A DNA stretch of 64,000 bases, from contig CAKTTB010000003.1 of the NCBI GenBank assembly GCA_934613505.1, forward strand, positions 62,001 to 126,000, in the 5' to 3' direction. This stretch comes from an uncultured Oscillospiraceae bacterium. Lineage in GTDB: Bacteria > Bacillota > Clostridia > Oscillospirales > Oscillospiraceae. The notes under the pieces were generated by a model. That model was not told the DNA's origin and searched no databases. It saw only the letters and a program-made list of their open reading frames with translations. Positions within the stretch are counted from its first letter, which is position 1, and each line of letters starts with the position of its first letter. This document shows positions 37,200-45,881 of the stretch, piece after piece. The position numbers and the translations under genes were made by a program.

Positions 37200-38879
37200 A
37201 TGCTTTCTACCCTGCATATCGAAAATATTGCCGTTATTGAACAGGCAGAGATCACATTTGACCATGGCTTCAATGTCCTGACCGGTGAGACCGGCGCGGG
37301 CAAGTCGATCGTCATTGACGCGATCTCTGCCATTTTAGGTGAGCGCGCCTCCCGCGAGATGATCCGCACCGGCGCGCAGAAGGCGTTTGTCAGCGCGATC
37401 TTTACCGGCGTGCCGGAGCTGCCGTGGTTCGCGGAAAATCAGGTGCCGTATGAGCCGGAGCTGGGAATCTCCCGCGAGATCTTCGCCGACGGCAAAAACA
37501 GCTGCCGCGTGAGCGGTAAGCCCGTCACGGTCTCCACGCTCCGCAGGCTCGGCACCCAGCTCATCCAGATCCACGGCCAGAACGACTCCCAGCAGCTGTT
37601 TGACGAGGCGACGCATATTGGCTATCTTGACCTGTTTGCCCATGACGAGGCGCTGCTGGCAGCGTACCGGCAGGCGTATGACAAGGTCAGCGCTGTGCAG
37701 CAGGAGATCCGACGGCTGTCCATGGACGAATCGGAGAAGCTCCGGCTGGTCGAGACGCTCAAATTCCAGATCGACGAGATCGAGCGTGCGGAGCTGCAGC
37801 CCGGCGAGGAGGACGAGCTTTCCGAACGCCGAAAGGTGCTGCAGAACGCCGAAAAGCTGACGGACGCAATTGAGTCCGCAGTCTCGGCGCTCTATGGCGA
37901 TGAGACCTCCGACGGCGCGGCGGCCATGATCGCAAACGCCGCACACGCGCTGGAAAAGGTCAGCCGGGTCTCGGACGACATGCGCGCACTCAGCGGCAGG
38001 CTGAACGATCTCATGTATACTGCGCAGGACATTGCCGACGAGCTGCGGGATAAAAAGGACGATCTGACCTATTCCGCAGACGAGCTGGAACAGATCGAAG
38101 AGCGGCTCGATACCCTGCACAAGCTCAAGCGCAAATACGGCGGCAGCGTCGAGGACGTACTCGCTTTTCTGGAAAAGGCAAAGCAGCAGCTGGACGAGGT
38201 CGAGTTTGCCACGGACCGCATCGAGCAGCTGCAGAAAAAGTTGTCTGGGCTGCAGAAGACCATGCGTGAGGCGGGCGAAGCACTCTCACAGGCCAGAAAA
38301 GCCGCTGCGGAGCGGCTGCAGGCAGCCATTTCTGCAGAGCTGATGCAGCTGGATATGCCGAAGATCCGCTTCGTCTGCGAGTTCTCGGAGCAGACGCCGC
38401 AGGAAAACGGTCTGGACGCCGTCCGCTTCCTGATGTCGGCCAACGTCGGCGAAGCCCTGCGGCCGCTGTCCAAGGTCGCGTCCGGCGGCGAACTGGCGCG
38501 CATTATGCTGGCGATGAAGAACGTGCTCGCGGCCGAGGATTCCGTCGGCACGATGATCTTTGACGAGGTCGACGCCGGCGTCAGCGGCCGGGCGGCACAG
38601 AAGGTCGCCTATAAGCTCTGGACGGTCTCAAGCGGCCGTCAGGTCCTGTGCGTCACGCACCTGCCGCAGATCGCGGCGATGGCCGATACGGAGTTCACCG
38701 TGGAAAAGCGCGTAGAGAACGGACGAACCTACACAAGCGTCCTACGGCTGGATGAAGCTGGGCGCAGGCAGGAGCTGGCCCGCCTGATCGGCGGCAGCAT
38801 GATCACCGAAACAACGATCGCCGGCGCGGCAGAGCTGCTGCGTCTGGCGGAGCAGACCAAACAGGGAGGACAGATATGA
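37200..38879 (+). CDS. recN: DNA repair protein RecN
   Basis: A 559-residue SMC-like ATPase acting early at double-strand breaks. Walker A is TGETGAGKSIVIDAI (about residue 28), with a long central coiled coil (about 150-370). The signature motif is SGGELARIMLAMK (about 424) and Walker B is MIFDEVDAGVSG (about 451). The SD is GGAGG. It overlaps the SLH gene by four bases (ATGA). Confidence 0.97.
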   Translation: MLSTLHIENIAVIEQAEITFDHGFNVLTGETGAGKSIVIDAISAILGERASREMIRTGAQKAFVSAIFTGVPELPWFAENQVPYEPELGISREIFADGKNSCRVSGKPVTVSTLRRLGTQLIQIHGQNDSQQLFDEATHIGYLDLFAHDEALLAAYRQAYDKVSAVQQEIRRLSMDESEKLRLVETLKFQIDEIERAELQPGEEDELSERRKVLQNAEKLTDAIESAVSALYGDETSDGAAAMIANAAHALEKVSRVSDDMRALSGRLNDLMYTAQDIADELRDKKDDLTYSADELEQIEERLDTLHKLKRKYGGSVEDVLAFLEKAKQQLDEVEFATDRIEQLQKKLSGLQKTMREAGEALSQARKAAAERLQAAISAELMQLDMPKIRFVCEFSEQTPQENGLDAVRFLMSANVGEALRPLSKVASGGELARIMLAMKNVLAAEDSVGTMIFDEVDAGVSGRAAQKVAYKLWTVSSGRQVLCVTHLPQIAAMADTEFTVEKRVENGRTYTSVLRLDEAGRRQELARLIGGSMITETTIAGAAELLRLAEQTKQGGQI

Positions 38880-40102
38880 AGCTTCGCAGACTTTTTCTCG
38901 CGCTTCTGACCGTACTGCTTCTGTGTGCGGCGGTCAGCGCGGCGGACTATTCCGACGTTTCCGACGCCCATTGGGCGAACGAGCAGATTGTATATCTGAA
39001 AGACGAGATCACCGGCTACCCGGACGGCACGTACCGCCCGGAAAAGACCGTTTCCCGCGCAGAGTTTCTGACGCTCTTTGCCCGCATCGCTTATCCGGAC
39101 GAGTGGAAGCAGGCGGAGAGCGACGAGTGGTGGAAAGCTGCCTATGACGTCTGCACGGCGCATCGGCTTCTGGATGACACGACTGGTAGCCGCACGGAAG
39201 CCATGCCGCGCGGTGAGATCGCCGCGATCCTCGGCCGGTTCTGCTCCGGCTGGGGCGGCGTCAATGAGCGTGCTGACGCGGCCAATCAGCTCGTCATCAA
39301 CTGGACCGAGCAGCGCATGGAAATGGCGCAGTGGCAGCCGCTGTTTTCCGACACGAAGGAATATGAGACCTATAGCAGCAATTTACGTATCTGCACCAAT
39401 CAGGGGCTTCTGACCGGCTATCCGGACGGGAGCTTCAAGCCTGCGAAGGGCGTGACACGAGCGGAAGCTGCCGCCATCCTTGCACGGCTCAAAGCGCAGC
39501 TGGCGCTGCGTGAAAAGGGCTGCGAGTATGTCTGCACGGTCGGTGATTACTGGTTGATGCAGTATGGTCTGGCTGATTCCGTCGGTCTCGGACTTTACGA
39601 ACCGCTTACAGGCAAGGCAGTCAAGACAGTCGGCCTGTGGGGAGAAGCACCGTCGATCAACGGCTATGTCGTGACCGACCGGCTGCTGACCGGCACCGAT
39701 GGTATGTATGTCTGGGGAAGAGCCGGCCTTTACAAGCGCAGCGGCAGCACGCTCGAGCAGATCGTGGCTGAGCCTGTGCTGGATTTCTGCTGGTACGGTG
39801 ACCATACGCTCTATTACCTGAGCTGGGACGATACCAGGCCGATGCCGTCGTATACCTATGCTGCGATGCCGGAGCCAGCCGCGTCCAAGGTCATGAAGCA
39901 GGAAACGTCCGGGCAGAATACAGTGACTACGGTCATTGCCGAGCGTGACGAAAAGAACTTCATGCAGAATCTGACGGATATCTATGTGGAGAACGGTACC
40001 GTCTATGTCGCAGGCTCGTACTGCATGGGCATGATGGATGCGCACGCCGCGCTCTATGAGGTCAAAGACGGAACACTAACTGCGCTGTTTGGCGAATATT
40101 GA
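38876..40102 (+). CDS. S-layer homology domain protein
   Basis: A 408-residue exported protein. It has a signal peptide (LFLALLTVLLLCAAVSAADY, cleavage probably after AVSA) and SLH motifs at about 25-65 (YPDGTYRPEKTVSRAEFLTLFARI) and 175-207 (YPDGSFKPAKGVTRAEAAAILARL), with a degenerate middle copy (about 80-125). A C-terminal beta-rich region of unknown role follows (210-408). SLH domains bind pyruvylated cell-wall polymers. It is translationally coupled to recN. Confidence 0.88.
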   Translation: MKLRRLFLALLTVLLLCAAVSAADYSDVSDAHWANEQIVYLKDEITGYPDGTYRPEKTVSRAEFLTLFARIAYPDEWKQAESDEWWKAAYDVCTAHRLLDDTTGSRTEAMPRGEIAAILGRFCSGWGGVNERADAANQLVINWTEQRMEMAQWQPLFSDTKEYETYSSNLRICTNQGLLTGYPDGSFKPAKGVTRAEAAAILARLKAQLALREKGCEYVCTVGDYWLMQYGLADSVGLGLYEPLTGKAVKTVGLWGEAPSINGYVVTDRLLTGTDGMYVWGRAGLYKRSGSTLEQIVAEPVLDFCWYGDHTLYYLSWDDTRPMPSYTYAAMPEPAASKVMKQETSGQNTVTTVIAERDEKNFMQNLTDIYVENGTVYVAGSYCMGMMDAHAALYEVKDGTLTALFGEY

Positions 40103-40131
40103 TTGACAAACCGGAACAAATCCGCTATACT
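40103..40131 (+). promoter_or_regulatory. Promoter of the tyrosine T-box operon
   Basis: TTGACA (40103-40108) and TATACT (40126-40131), spaced 17 bases apart, directly after the SLH gene. Confidence 0.85.
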
Positions 40132-40137
40132 GCAATT

Positions 40138-40415
40138 GTAATATGGTTACAGTGACGAAGGGAAGAAGTACCCCGGCAATCCCGCCTTTAGAGAGCTTTC
40201 GGTCGGTGCAAGAAAGCAGGCGGCGTCAGGCGAATACATCCCGGAGCTGCCCTCTGAACAGCGGAGCTTCTGCGCAGTAGGGGTGTGTCGGGTGCGCCCG
40301 TTATCGCGCAGGGGCGTGTCGGCGCTCCATAAGGCCGTTTCCGCGAGGAACCGGCGAACCAGAGGTGGTACCGCGGCTAATTCGCCCTCTGCTCGCATGA
40401 GCAGAGGGCGTTTTT
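40138..40415 (+). promoter_or_regulatory. T-box leader, tyrosine-type specifier
   Basis: Stem I contains AGAGAG and GGTGCAAG, and the specifier loop reads GAA-TAC-A, with TAC (tyrosine) at 40235-40237. The T-box AGAGGTGGTACCGCG starts at 40361. The intrinsic terminator CGCCCTCTGCTC/GAGCAGAGGGCG is at 40383-40410, followed by five T. Uncharged tRNA-Tyr should allow transcription of the zinc-ribbon gene and tyrS. Confidence 0.95.
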
Positions 40416-40433
40416 GACAGAAAGGAGTTTCTC

Positions 40434-40733
40434 ATGCGTCAGAAAACCTGTTCCGCCTGCGGCGGCAAAATGCAGAGCCTCGGCAATATGGAACTGCAGA
40501 AGGGGAAATTCAGCATGCTCTTCGGAAACCTGAGCCAGATGATGTCCGGTGCGCTGGATGTGGACGTCGAATGCTGCCAGCACTGCAAAAAGCTTGAATT
40601 TTATCTGCTGGGCGACGCGGAGGAGCCGGAAACAAGCGGCATCCAGCAAATTGCCTGCCCTTATTGCGGCGACATGCACGATATGGACGACGCCATCTGC
40701 CCGCATTGCGGCAAGCGCCTGATGGAATTATAG
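40434..40733 (+). CDS. Double zinc-ribbon small protein
   Basis: A 99-residue protein with two cysteine motif sets: CSACGGK (residue 6) with CCQHCKK (43), and CPYCGDM (72) with CPHCGKR (88). These form two probable zinc ribbons. Function is unknown. It is the first gene after the tyrosine T-box, with SD AAAGGAG, and tyrS follows 33 bases later, so the two share regulation. Confidence 0.75.
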   Translation: MRQKTCSACGGKMQSLGNMELQKGKFSMLFGNLSQMMSGALDVDVECCQHCKKLEFYLLGDAEEPETSGIQQIACPYCGDMHDMDDAICPHCGKRLMEL

Positions 40734-40766
40734 AAAAAATTGATCAAATAGAAGGAGAACACACAA

Positions 40767-41993
40767 ATGGGTATTTATGAAGAACTGCAGGCCAGAGGTC
40801 TGATCGCGCAGGTCACGGACGAGCCGCAGATCCGCGAGATGGTCAATAACGGCAAGGCCACATTCTACATTGGCTTCGACTGCACCGCCGATTCGCTGCA
40901 CGTCGGTCACTTTATGGCGCTGTGCCTCATGAAGCGGCTGCAGATGGCGGGCAACAAGCCCATCGCCCTCATTGGCGACGGAACGACCCGCATCGGTGAC
41001 CCCTCCGGCCGTACCGACATGCGCAAGATGCTCACGCCCGAGGACATCAACCACAACGCCGAATGCTTCAAGAAGCAGATGGAGCGCTTCATTGACTTCG
41101 GGCCGGGCAAGGCCATGATGCTGCGCAACAGCGAATGGCTGCTGCCGCTCAACTACATTGACCTGCTGCGCGAGGTCGGCGCATGCTTCTCGGTCAACAA
41201 CATGCTGCGTGCCGAGTGCTACAAACAGCGCATGGAAAAGGGTCTCAGCTTCCTGGAGTTCAACTACATGATCATGCAGTCCTACGACTTCTACTACATG
41301 TTCCAGCACTACGGCTGCAACATGCAGTTCGGCGGTAATGACCAGTGGTCCAACATGCTGGGCGGCACGGAGCTGATCCGCCGCAAGCTCGGCAAGGACG
41401 CGCAGGCCATGACCATCACGCTGCTCCTCAACTCCGAGGGCAAGAAGATGGGCAAGACGGCCTCCGGCGCAGTCTGGCTCGACCCGAACAAGACCAGCCC
41501 GTTCGAGTTCTATCAGTACTGGCGTAATGTCGGCGACGCGGACGTTCTCAAGTGCATCCGCATGCTGACGTTCCTGCCGCTCGAGCAGATCGACGAGATG
41601 GACAAGTGGGAAGGCAGCCAGCTCAACAAGGCCAAGGAGATCCTTGCCTTTGAGCTGACCAAGCTCGTCCATGGCGAAGAGGAGGCCAAAAAGGCCGAAG
41701 CCGGCGCCAAGGCCCTCTTCGGCGGCAGCGGCAACAGCGAGCACATGCCGTCCACCGAACTGACGGCGGACGACTTTACCGACGGCAAGATCGACACGCT
41801 GACGCTCCTCGTCAAGTGCGGTCTGGCTGCCTCCAAGGGCGAAGGCCGCCGTCTTGTCCAGCAGGGCGGCATCAGCGTGAACGACGAAAAGGTCACGGAC
41901 TTCGCGACCACGTTCGAGACCTCCGTCTTCACCGGCGACGGCGCCGTCGTCCGCAAGGGCAAGAAAGTCTTCCACAAGGCATTTGTGAAATAA
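40767..41993 (+). CDS. tyrS: Tyrosyl-tRNA synthetase
   Basis: A 408-residue class I synthetase. The HIGH-like motif is HVGH in DSLHVGHFMAL (about residue 50) and the KMSKS-like loop is GKKMGKTASG (about 230). An S4 RNA-binding domain is at the C-terminus (LVKCGLAASKGEGRRLVQQG). The SD is GAAGGAG. It is regulated by the upstream tyrosine T-box. Confidence 0.97.
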   Translation: MGIYEELQARGLIAQVTDEPQIREMVNNGKATFYIGFDCTADSLHVGHFMALCLMKRLQMAGNKPIALIGDGTTRIGDPSGRTDMRKMLTPEDINHNAECFKKQMERFIDFGPGKAMMLRNSEWLLPLNYIDLLREVGACFSVNNMLRAECYKQRMEKGLSFLEFNYMIMQSYDFYYMFQHYGCNMQFGGNDQWSNMLGGTELIRRKLGKDAQAMTITLLLNSEGKKMGKTASGAVWLDPNKTSPFEFYQYWRNVGDADVLKCIRMLTFLPLEQIDEMDKWEGSQLNKAKEILAFELTKLVHGEEEAKKAEAGAKALFGGSGNSEHMPSTELTADDFTDGKIDTLTLLVKCGLAASKGEGRRLVQQGGISVNDEKVTDFATTFETSVFTGDGAVVRKGKKVFHKAFVK

Positions 41994-42003
41994 TTTTATG
42001 TCA

Positions 42004-42034
42004 ACCGCCCGGTGCGAGTCGCCGGGCGGTTTTT
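42004..42034 (+). terminator. Intrinsic terminator after tyrS
   Basis: An ACCGCCCGG/CCGGGCGGT stem followed by five T. Confidence 0.88.
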
Positions 42035-42058
42035 ACAAGAACGGCACAAGGAGACGAC

Positions 42059-43114
42059 ATGGATCAGGAAACTCTGAAGCTTCGGCGGCTATTCGCACAA
42101 TATCTGCTTGCACCCGATTCCCGCCTGCACGTCGTGCGCGCGATGGACGGCTTTCAGGCGCAGTTTCTTTCCAACGCGATGCACGCCATGCGCCTGCGAA
42201 GCGCGGATCCTGACGTGGGTTATGCCGCGGATGAGCTGGTAAAGAGCTGGACGCTCCGCGGGACGATGCATGTCTTTGCGGAAGCTGACCTTCCGCTTTT
42301 TCTGCACGACGGCTGCCGGTATCACAGCCGGGACTGGATGGTGCCGTCCTTCTGGAACCAGCGTCCGGACTGGGCGCTGACGCCGCAGCGGCAGGCGTAT
42401 TTTTCAGACCTGATCGTCGATACACTGACGCAGGGGCCGATGACGCGGGAGGCGCTGAAAGCCAGCTGCCATGCCGCTGGGATGACGGAGGCGGAAGAGG
42501 CGAGCATGTTCCATCCGTGGGGCGGCGGAATGCGGGAGCTGTGTGAGCGCGGCTTTCTCTGCGGCGTGGTCAGCGAGGAAAAGGCCTTCCGGCTCTGCCC
42601 GCCGTTCGTACCGATGGCGCAGGAGGACGCACGTTTGGAGCAGCTTCGGCGCTATTTTGGCAGCTTCGGCCCGGCGTCTGTGAAGGATGCGGCTTACTTT
42701 TTCGGCACGACGCAGACAGCTGTGAAGCGGCTGCTGCCGCAGCTTCCGCTCCGCTGCAATCCATGCGGGGATGAAACGCTCTACTGGCTGGAATCTGAAC
42801 GTGAACCTGCGGCGGGGCAGGCGCTGCCGGACTGCCTGTTTCTGGCGGGCTTTGACCCGCTGATGCTGGGATACGAGAAAAAACAGAACATTTTTCTTCC
42901 GCAGACGTATCTGCGGGGGATTTTCAGCCTGTCCGGTATCGTCATGCCGCCGGTCTTGCTGCACGGAGCAGTCACCGGGCGATGGAAGCGCAGCGGAAAG
43001 CGGCTGCAGATCACGATGTTTCGTCCATTTACGCCGGAAGAGCGGCGCAGCGCAGAGCAGGCCGCGGAACGAATCTGGGGCGATGCAGTGAAGCTCGTCT
43101 GGCTGGACGCATAA
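42059..43114 (+). CDS. Winged-helix AlkZ/YcaQ-like DNA glycosylase family protein
   Basis: A 351-residue protein of the HTH_42 (AlkZ/AlkX) family. The catalytic QxQ motif of the family is present in AMDGFQAQFLSN (about residues 29-34). A central region (DGCRYHSRDWMVPSFW, HPWGGGMRELCERGFL) and the tail RFFRPFTPEERR-like segment (TMFRPFTPEE) follow. Members cut out alkylated or cross-linked bases; the lesion here is not predictable. I chose ATG 42059, with SD AAGGAG. It is monocistronic. Confidence 0.8.
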   Translation: MDQETLKLRRLFAQYLLAPDSRLHVVRAMDGFQAQFLSNAMHAMRLRSADPDVGYAADELVKSWTLRGTMHVFAEADLPLFLHDGCRYHSRDWMVPSFWNQRPDWALTPQRQAYFSDLIVDTLTQGPMTREALKASCHAAGMTEAEEASMFHPWGGGMRELCERGFLCGVVSEEKAFRLCPPFVPMAQEDARLEQLRRYFGSFGPASVKDAAYFFGTTQTAVKRLLPQLPLRCNPCGDETLYWLESEREPAAGQALPDCLFLAGFDPLMLGYEKKQNIFLPQTYLRGIFSLSGIVMPPVLLHGAVTGRWKRSGKRLQITMFRPFTPEERRSAEQAAERIWGDAVKLVWLDA

Positions 43115-43122
43115 CACGCTCT

Positions 43123-43150
43123 TTTCAAACCAAAAAAACCATGCTATACT
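43123..43150 (+). promoter_or_regulatory. Promoter of the amidase-radA unit
   Basis: TTTCAA (43123-43128) and TATACT (43145-43150), spaced 16 bases apart, 37 bases before the amidase start. Confidence 0.6.
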
Positions 43151-43186
43151 TTTCCTGAGTCTCATACGCTGGTATGGGGTGATGAA

Positions 43187-43903
43187 ATGAAAAAATGGGT
43201 ACAGGTCCTGCTGCCGGTCATGCTGTTTGTGACGGTTTTATATTTCTGCGTGTTTGCGGTCGTGACATATCAGACGGCGCAGACCGCGGCACTGCAGGAT
43301 GAAGTCCGGACCATCGTGATCGACCCGGGCCACGGCGGCGAGGACGGCGGCGCGACCGGCGTCGGCGGCGCGGCAGAAGCGGCGCTCAATCTTGAAATTT
43401 CCCTGCGGCTGCGCGATATGCTCCGGCTGGGCGGAATCGAACCTGTCCTCATCCGCGAGACGGATACGGCGGTCTATTCCGAAGGGTGCCGGACGATCTC
43501 GGAAAAGAAGGTGTCGGATATCCGCAACCGGACGCAGACCGTCAACGATACGCCGGGCGCGCTGCTCGTCAGTATCCACCAGAATTTCTTTTCCGAGGGA
43601 AAATACCGCGGCGCGCAGGTGTTCTGCGCGAAAACGGACGGCAGTCGACAGCTGGCGGAGCAGATGCAGAAGAACCTTTCCCAATATCTCGACCCGGCCA
43701 ATCACCGGCAGCCCAAGACGGCGGACGGCGTGTATCTGATGGAGCATATCACATGTCCGGGCATCCTGATCGAATGCGGATTTTTGTCCAACGCGGACGA
43801 GGAGCAGCTGCTGCAGCAGCCGGAATATCAGAAGAAAATGGCGGCGGCGATTGCGGGGACGCTATCGCTCTGGCTGTCAGAGGAGCATACGAATGAAATC
43901 TAA
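43187..43903 (+). CDS. N-acetylmuramoyl-L-alanine amidase (CwlD-like)
   Basis: A 238-residue Amidase_3 enzyme with an N-terminal membrane anchor (VLLPVMLFVTVLYFCVFAVV). Zinc ligands are in IDPGHGGEDGG (His, about residue 46), NLEIS (Glu) and SIHQN (His, about 130), and the catalytic Glu is in ILIECGFLSN. The size and anchor resemble CwlD, which makes muramic-lactam in spore cortex. A sporulation role is inferred. It overlaps radA by 11 bases. Confidence 0.88.
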   Translation: MKKWVQVLLPVMLFVTVLYFCVFAVVTYQTAQTAALQDEVRTIVIDPGHGGEDGGATGVGGAAEAALNLEISLRLRDMLRLGGIEPVLIRETDTAVYSEGCRTISEKKVSDIRNRTQTVNDTPGALLVSIHQNFFSEGKYRGAQVFCAKTDGSRQLAEQMQKNLSQYLDPANHRQPKTADGVYLMEHITCPGILIECGFLSNADEEQLLQQPEYQKKMAAAIAGTLSLWLSEEHTNEI

Positions 43904-45254
43904 ATCCGTTTTTATCTGCAAGCAGTGCGGCAATGAGACGCCGCGCTGGCAGGGGCAGTGTCCGGCCTGCGGTGCGTGGAACTCCATCATTGAATTTGAG
44001 GATAAAAAAGCGCCTGCCGCCAGAGCAGCAGGGCGTACCGGCCCGGCCCGGTCTGTGCCGAAGAAGCTGTCCGAGGTGACAGGGGAGCAGGAGATCCGCT
44101 TCTCCACCGGCATGCAGGAGCTGGACCGGGTGCTGGGCGGCGGCGGTGTACGCGGCTCGCTGGTGCTGGTCGGCGGCGCGCCGGGCATCGGCAAATCGAC
44201 GCTTCTGCTGCAGATATGTGCGTATCTCGGCAAAACACTGAAAATTCTCTATGTCTCCGGCGAGGAATCGGAAAAGCAGATCAAAATGCGCGCCGACCGC
44301 CTGCAGGTGGCCTCAGATGACCTTTTCATCCTGTCCGAGACGAATCTGACGGAAATTCTGGAGGCCGTCGACGCGGTGCAGCCGGACATTCTTATTGCCG
44401 ACTCCATCCAGACGCTTTACCAGCCCGAAAACACCTCCGCGCCCGGCAGCATCTCGCAGGTCAAGGACTGCACGATGACCCTTATGCAGCTGGCAAAGAA
44501 CAGCGGTGTGACGGTGTTCGTGGTCGGACACGTCAACAAAGAGGGCGCGATCGCCGGGCCGAAGGTGTTGGAGCATATGGTCGACTGCGAGCTGTTTTTC
44601 GAGGGCGAGCATGCCAGCAGCTACCGCATCCTGCGCGCCGCGAAGAACCGCTTCGGCTCGACCAATGAGATCGGCGTGTTCGAGATGGAGGGCAAAGGCC
44701 TTGTCGAGGTCCCGAATCCGTCGGAAATGCTGCTGGCCGGCCGGCCTCTGCATGCGCCCGGCACGTGCGTGGCCTGCGTGATGGAGGGGACGCGCCCGGT
44801 GCTGGCGGAAATTCAGGCGCTGGTGACGCGGACGAATTTCAATGTTCCGCGCCGCACGGCAGACGGCTTTGATTTTAACCGCGCCAATCTGATGCTGGCG
44901 GTGCTCGAAAAACGCGGCGGCGTGAATATCGGCATGTCGGACGCGTATGTAAACGTCATCGGCGGCCTGCAGATCGATGAACCGGCGGCGGACCTGGCAC
45001 TGGTGCTGGCCGCGGCCTCGAGCTTCCGTGACAAGCCCATCGATCCGTCGACGGCAGCCATCGGCGAGGTCGGCCTGACCGGCGAGATCCGCGCCGTGAC
45101 CGGCCTGCAGCAGCGCCTGACAGAGGCCGCGCGGACCGGCTTCAAGACCTGCATCATCCCGCGCCACGGCACTGGCACGGTCACAGCGCCGGACGGCGTG
45201 GAGCTGCTGCGCGTGCGGAATATCCGCGAAGCGATCGAGCTTGCGCTTACATAA
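43893..45254 (+). CDS. radA: DNA repair protein RadA
   Basis: A 453-residue RecA-like helicase for branched recombination intermediates. The N-terminal zinc finger is CKQCGNETPRWQGQCPACG, Walker A is GGAPGIGKSTLLLQ (about residue 95), the RadA-specific KNRFG is in AKNRFGSTNE (about 251), and a Lon-protease-like C-terminal domain (about 290-453) lacks protease activity in the family. ATG 43893 overlaps the amidase gene, after AGAGGAG. Confidence 0.97.
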   Translation: MKSKSVFICKQCGNETPRWQGQCPACGAWNSIIEFEDKKAPAARAAGRTGPARSVPKKLSEVTGEQEIRFSTGMQELDRVLGGGGVRGSLVLVGGAPGIGKSTLLLQICAYLGKTLKILYVSGEESEKQIKMRADRLQVASDDLFILSETNLTEILEAVDAVQPDILIADSIQTLYQPENTSAPGSISQVKDCTMTLMQLAKNSGVTVFVVGHVNKEGAIAGPKVLEHMVDCELFFEGEHASSYRILRAAKNRFGSTNEIGVFEMEGKGLVEVPNPSEMLLAGRPLHAPGTCVACVMEGTRPVLAEIQALVTRTNFNVPRRTADGFDFNRANLMLAVLEKRGGVNIGMSDAYVNVIGGLQIDEPAADLALVLAAASSFRDKPIDPSTAAIGEVGLTGEIRAVTGLQQRLTEAARTGFKTCIIPRHGTGTVTAPDGVELLRVRNIREAIELALT

Positions 45255-45275
45255 AACAGAAAAGGGGAGACAGAG

Positions 45276-45842
45276 ATGGAAGTACATGCATTATTGGATG
45301 TTTTGCATATCGCTGAGCGGCTGAAGGATGAGCTTCGCCACTGCGACACCTCAAAGGGACGCCGGGAGAGCGTCGCCGAACACAGCTGGCGGATCTCCCT
45401 CATGGCGCTTTTCATGCAGGACGAGTTTCCGGAGCTGGACATCAACAAGGTCATCCGGATGTGTCTCATCCACGATCTTGGTGAATGCTTCACTGGGGAT
45501 ATCCCGACGTTCCTGAAGTCCAAAGAGGACGAAAAGAAGGAAGACGAGGCGCTGGCCGCGTGGGTCAGGTCCCTGCCGGAGCCGTACTGCACGGAGCTTG
45601 CGGACCTGTATGCGGAGATGAATGCTCTGCAGACCGGCGAAGCGCGGCTTTATAAGACGCTGGATAAGCTGGAAGCTGTCATTCAGCACAACGAGGCGGA
45701 CATCCGGACATGGGAGCCGCATGAGTACGAGCTGAACCTGACCTATGCGAACGATATCGTTGCAGGCACGCCGTATCTGGCGCAGCTCCGCGAAGCGATC
45801 CGTGACGACACGAAGCAGAAGATCGCAGAAGCGCAGAAATAA
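45276..45842 (+). CDS. HD-domain hydrolase (YfbR-like)
   Basis: A 188-residue HD phosphohydrolase. Metal ligands are in ESVAEHSWR (His, about residue 36), LIHDLGE (HD, about 66) and a late Asp in YKTLDKLE. The size and pattern resemble YfbR-type 5'-deoxynucleotidases. The substrate is inferred only from that similarity. The SD is AAAGGGGAG. Confidence 0.82.
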   Translation: MEVHALLDVLHIAERLKDELRHCDTSKGRRESVAEHSWRISLMALFMQDEFPELDINKVIRMCLIHDLGECFTGDIPTFLKSKEDEKKEDEALAAWVRSLPEPYCTELADLYAEMNALQTGEARLYKTLDKLEAVIQHNEADIRTWEPHEYELNLTYANDIVAGTPYLAQLREAIRDDTKQKIAEAQK

Positions 45843-45843
45843 G

Positions 45844-45872
45844 AAAAGCCCCCGGGATGAGAATCCCGGGGG
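45844..45872. terminator. Terminator between convergent genes
   Basis: A CCCCCGGGAT/ATCCCGGGGG stem. The T-run is on the minus strand (four T at 45843-45846), so it mainly serves the E2-like gene. Confidence 0.75.
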
Positions 45873-45881
45873 TATCGCATA

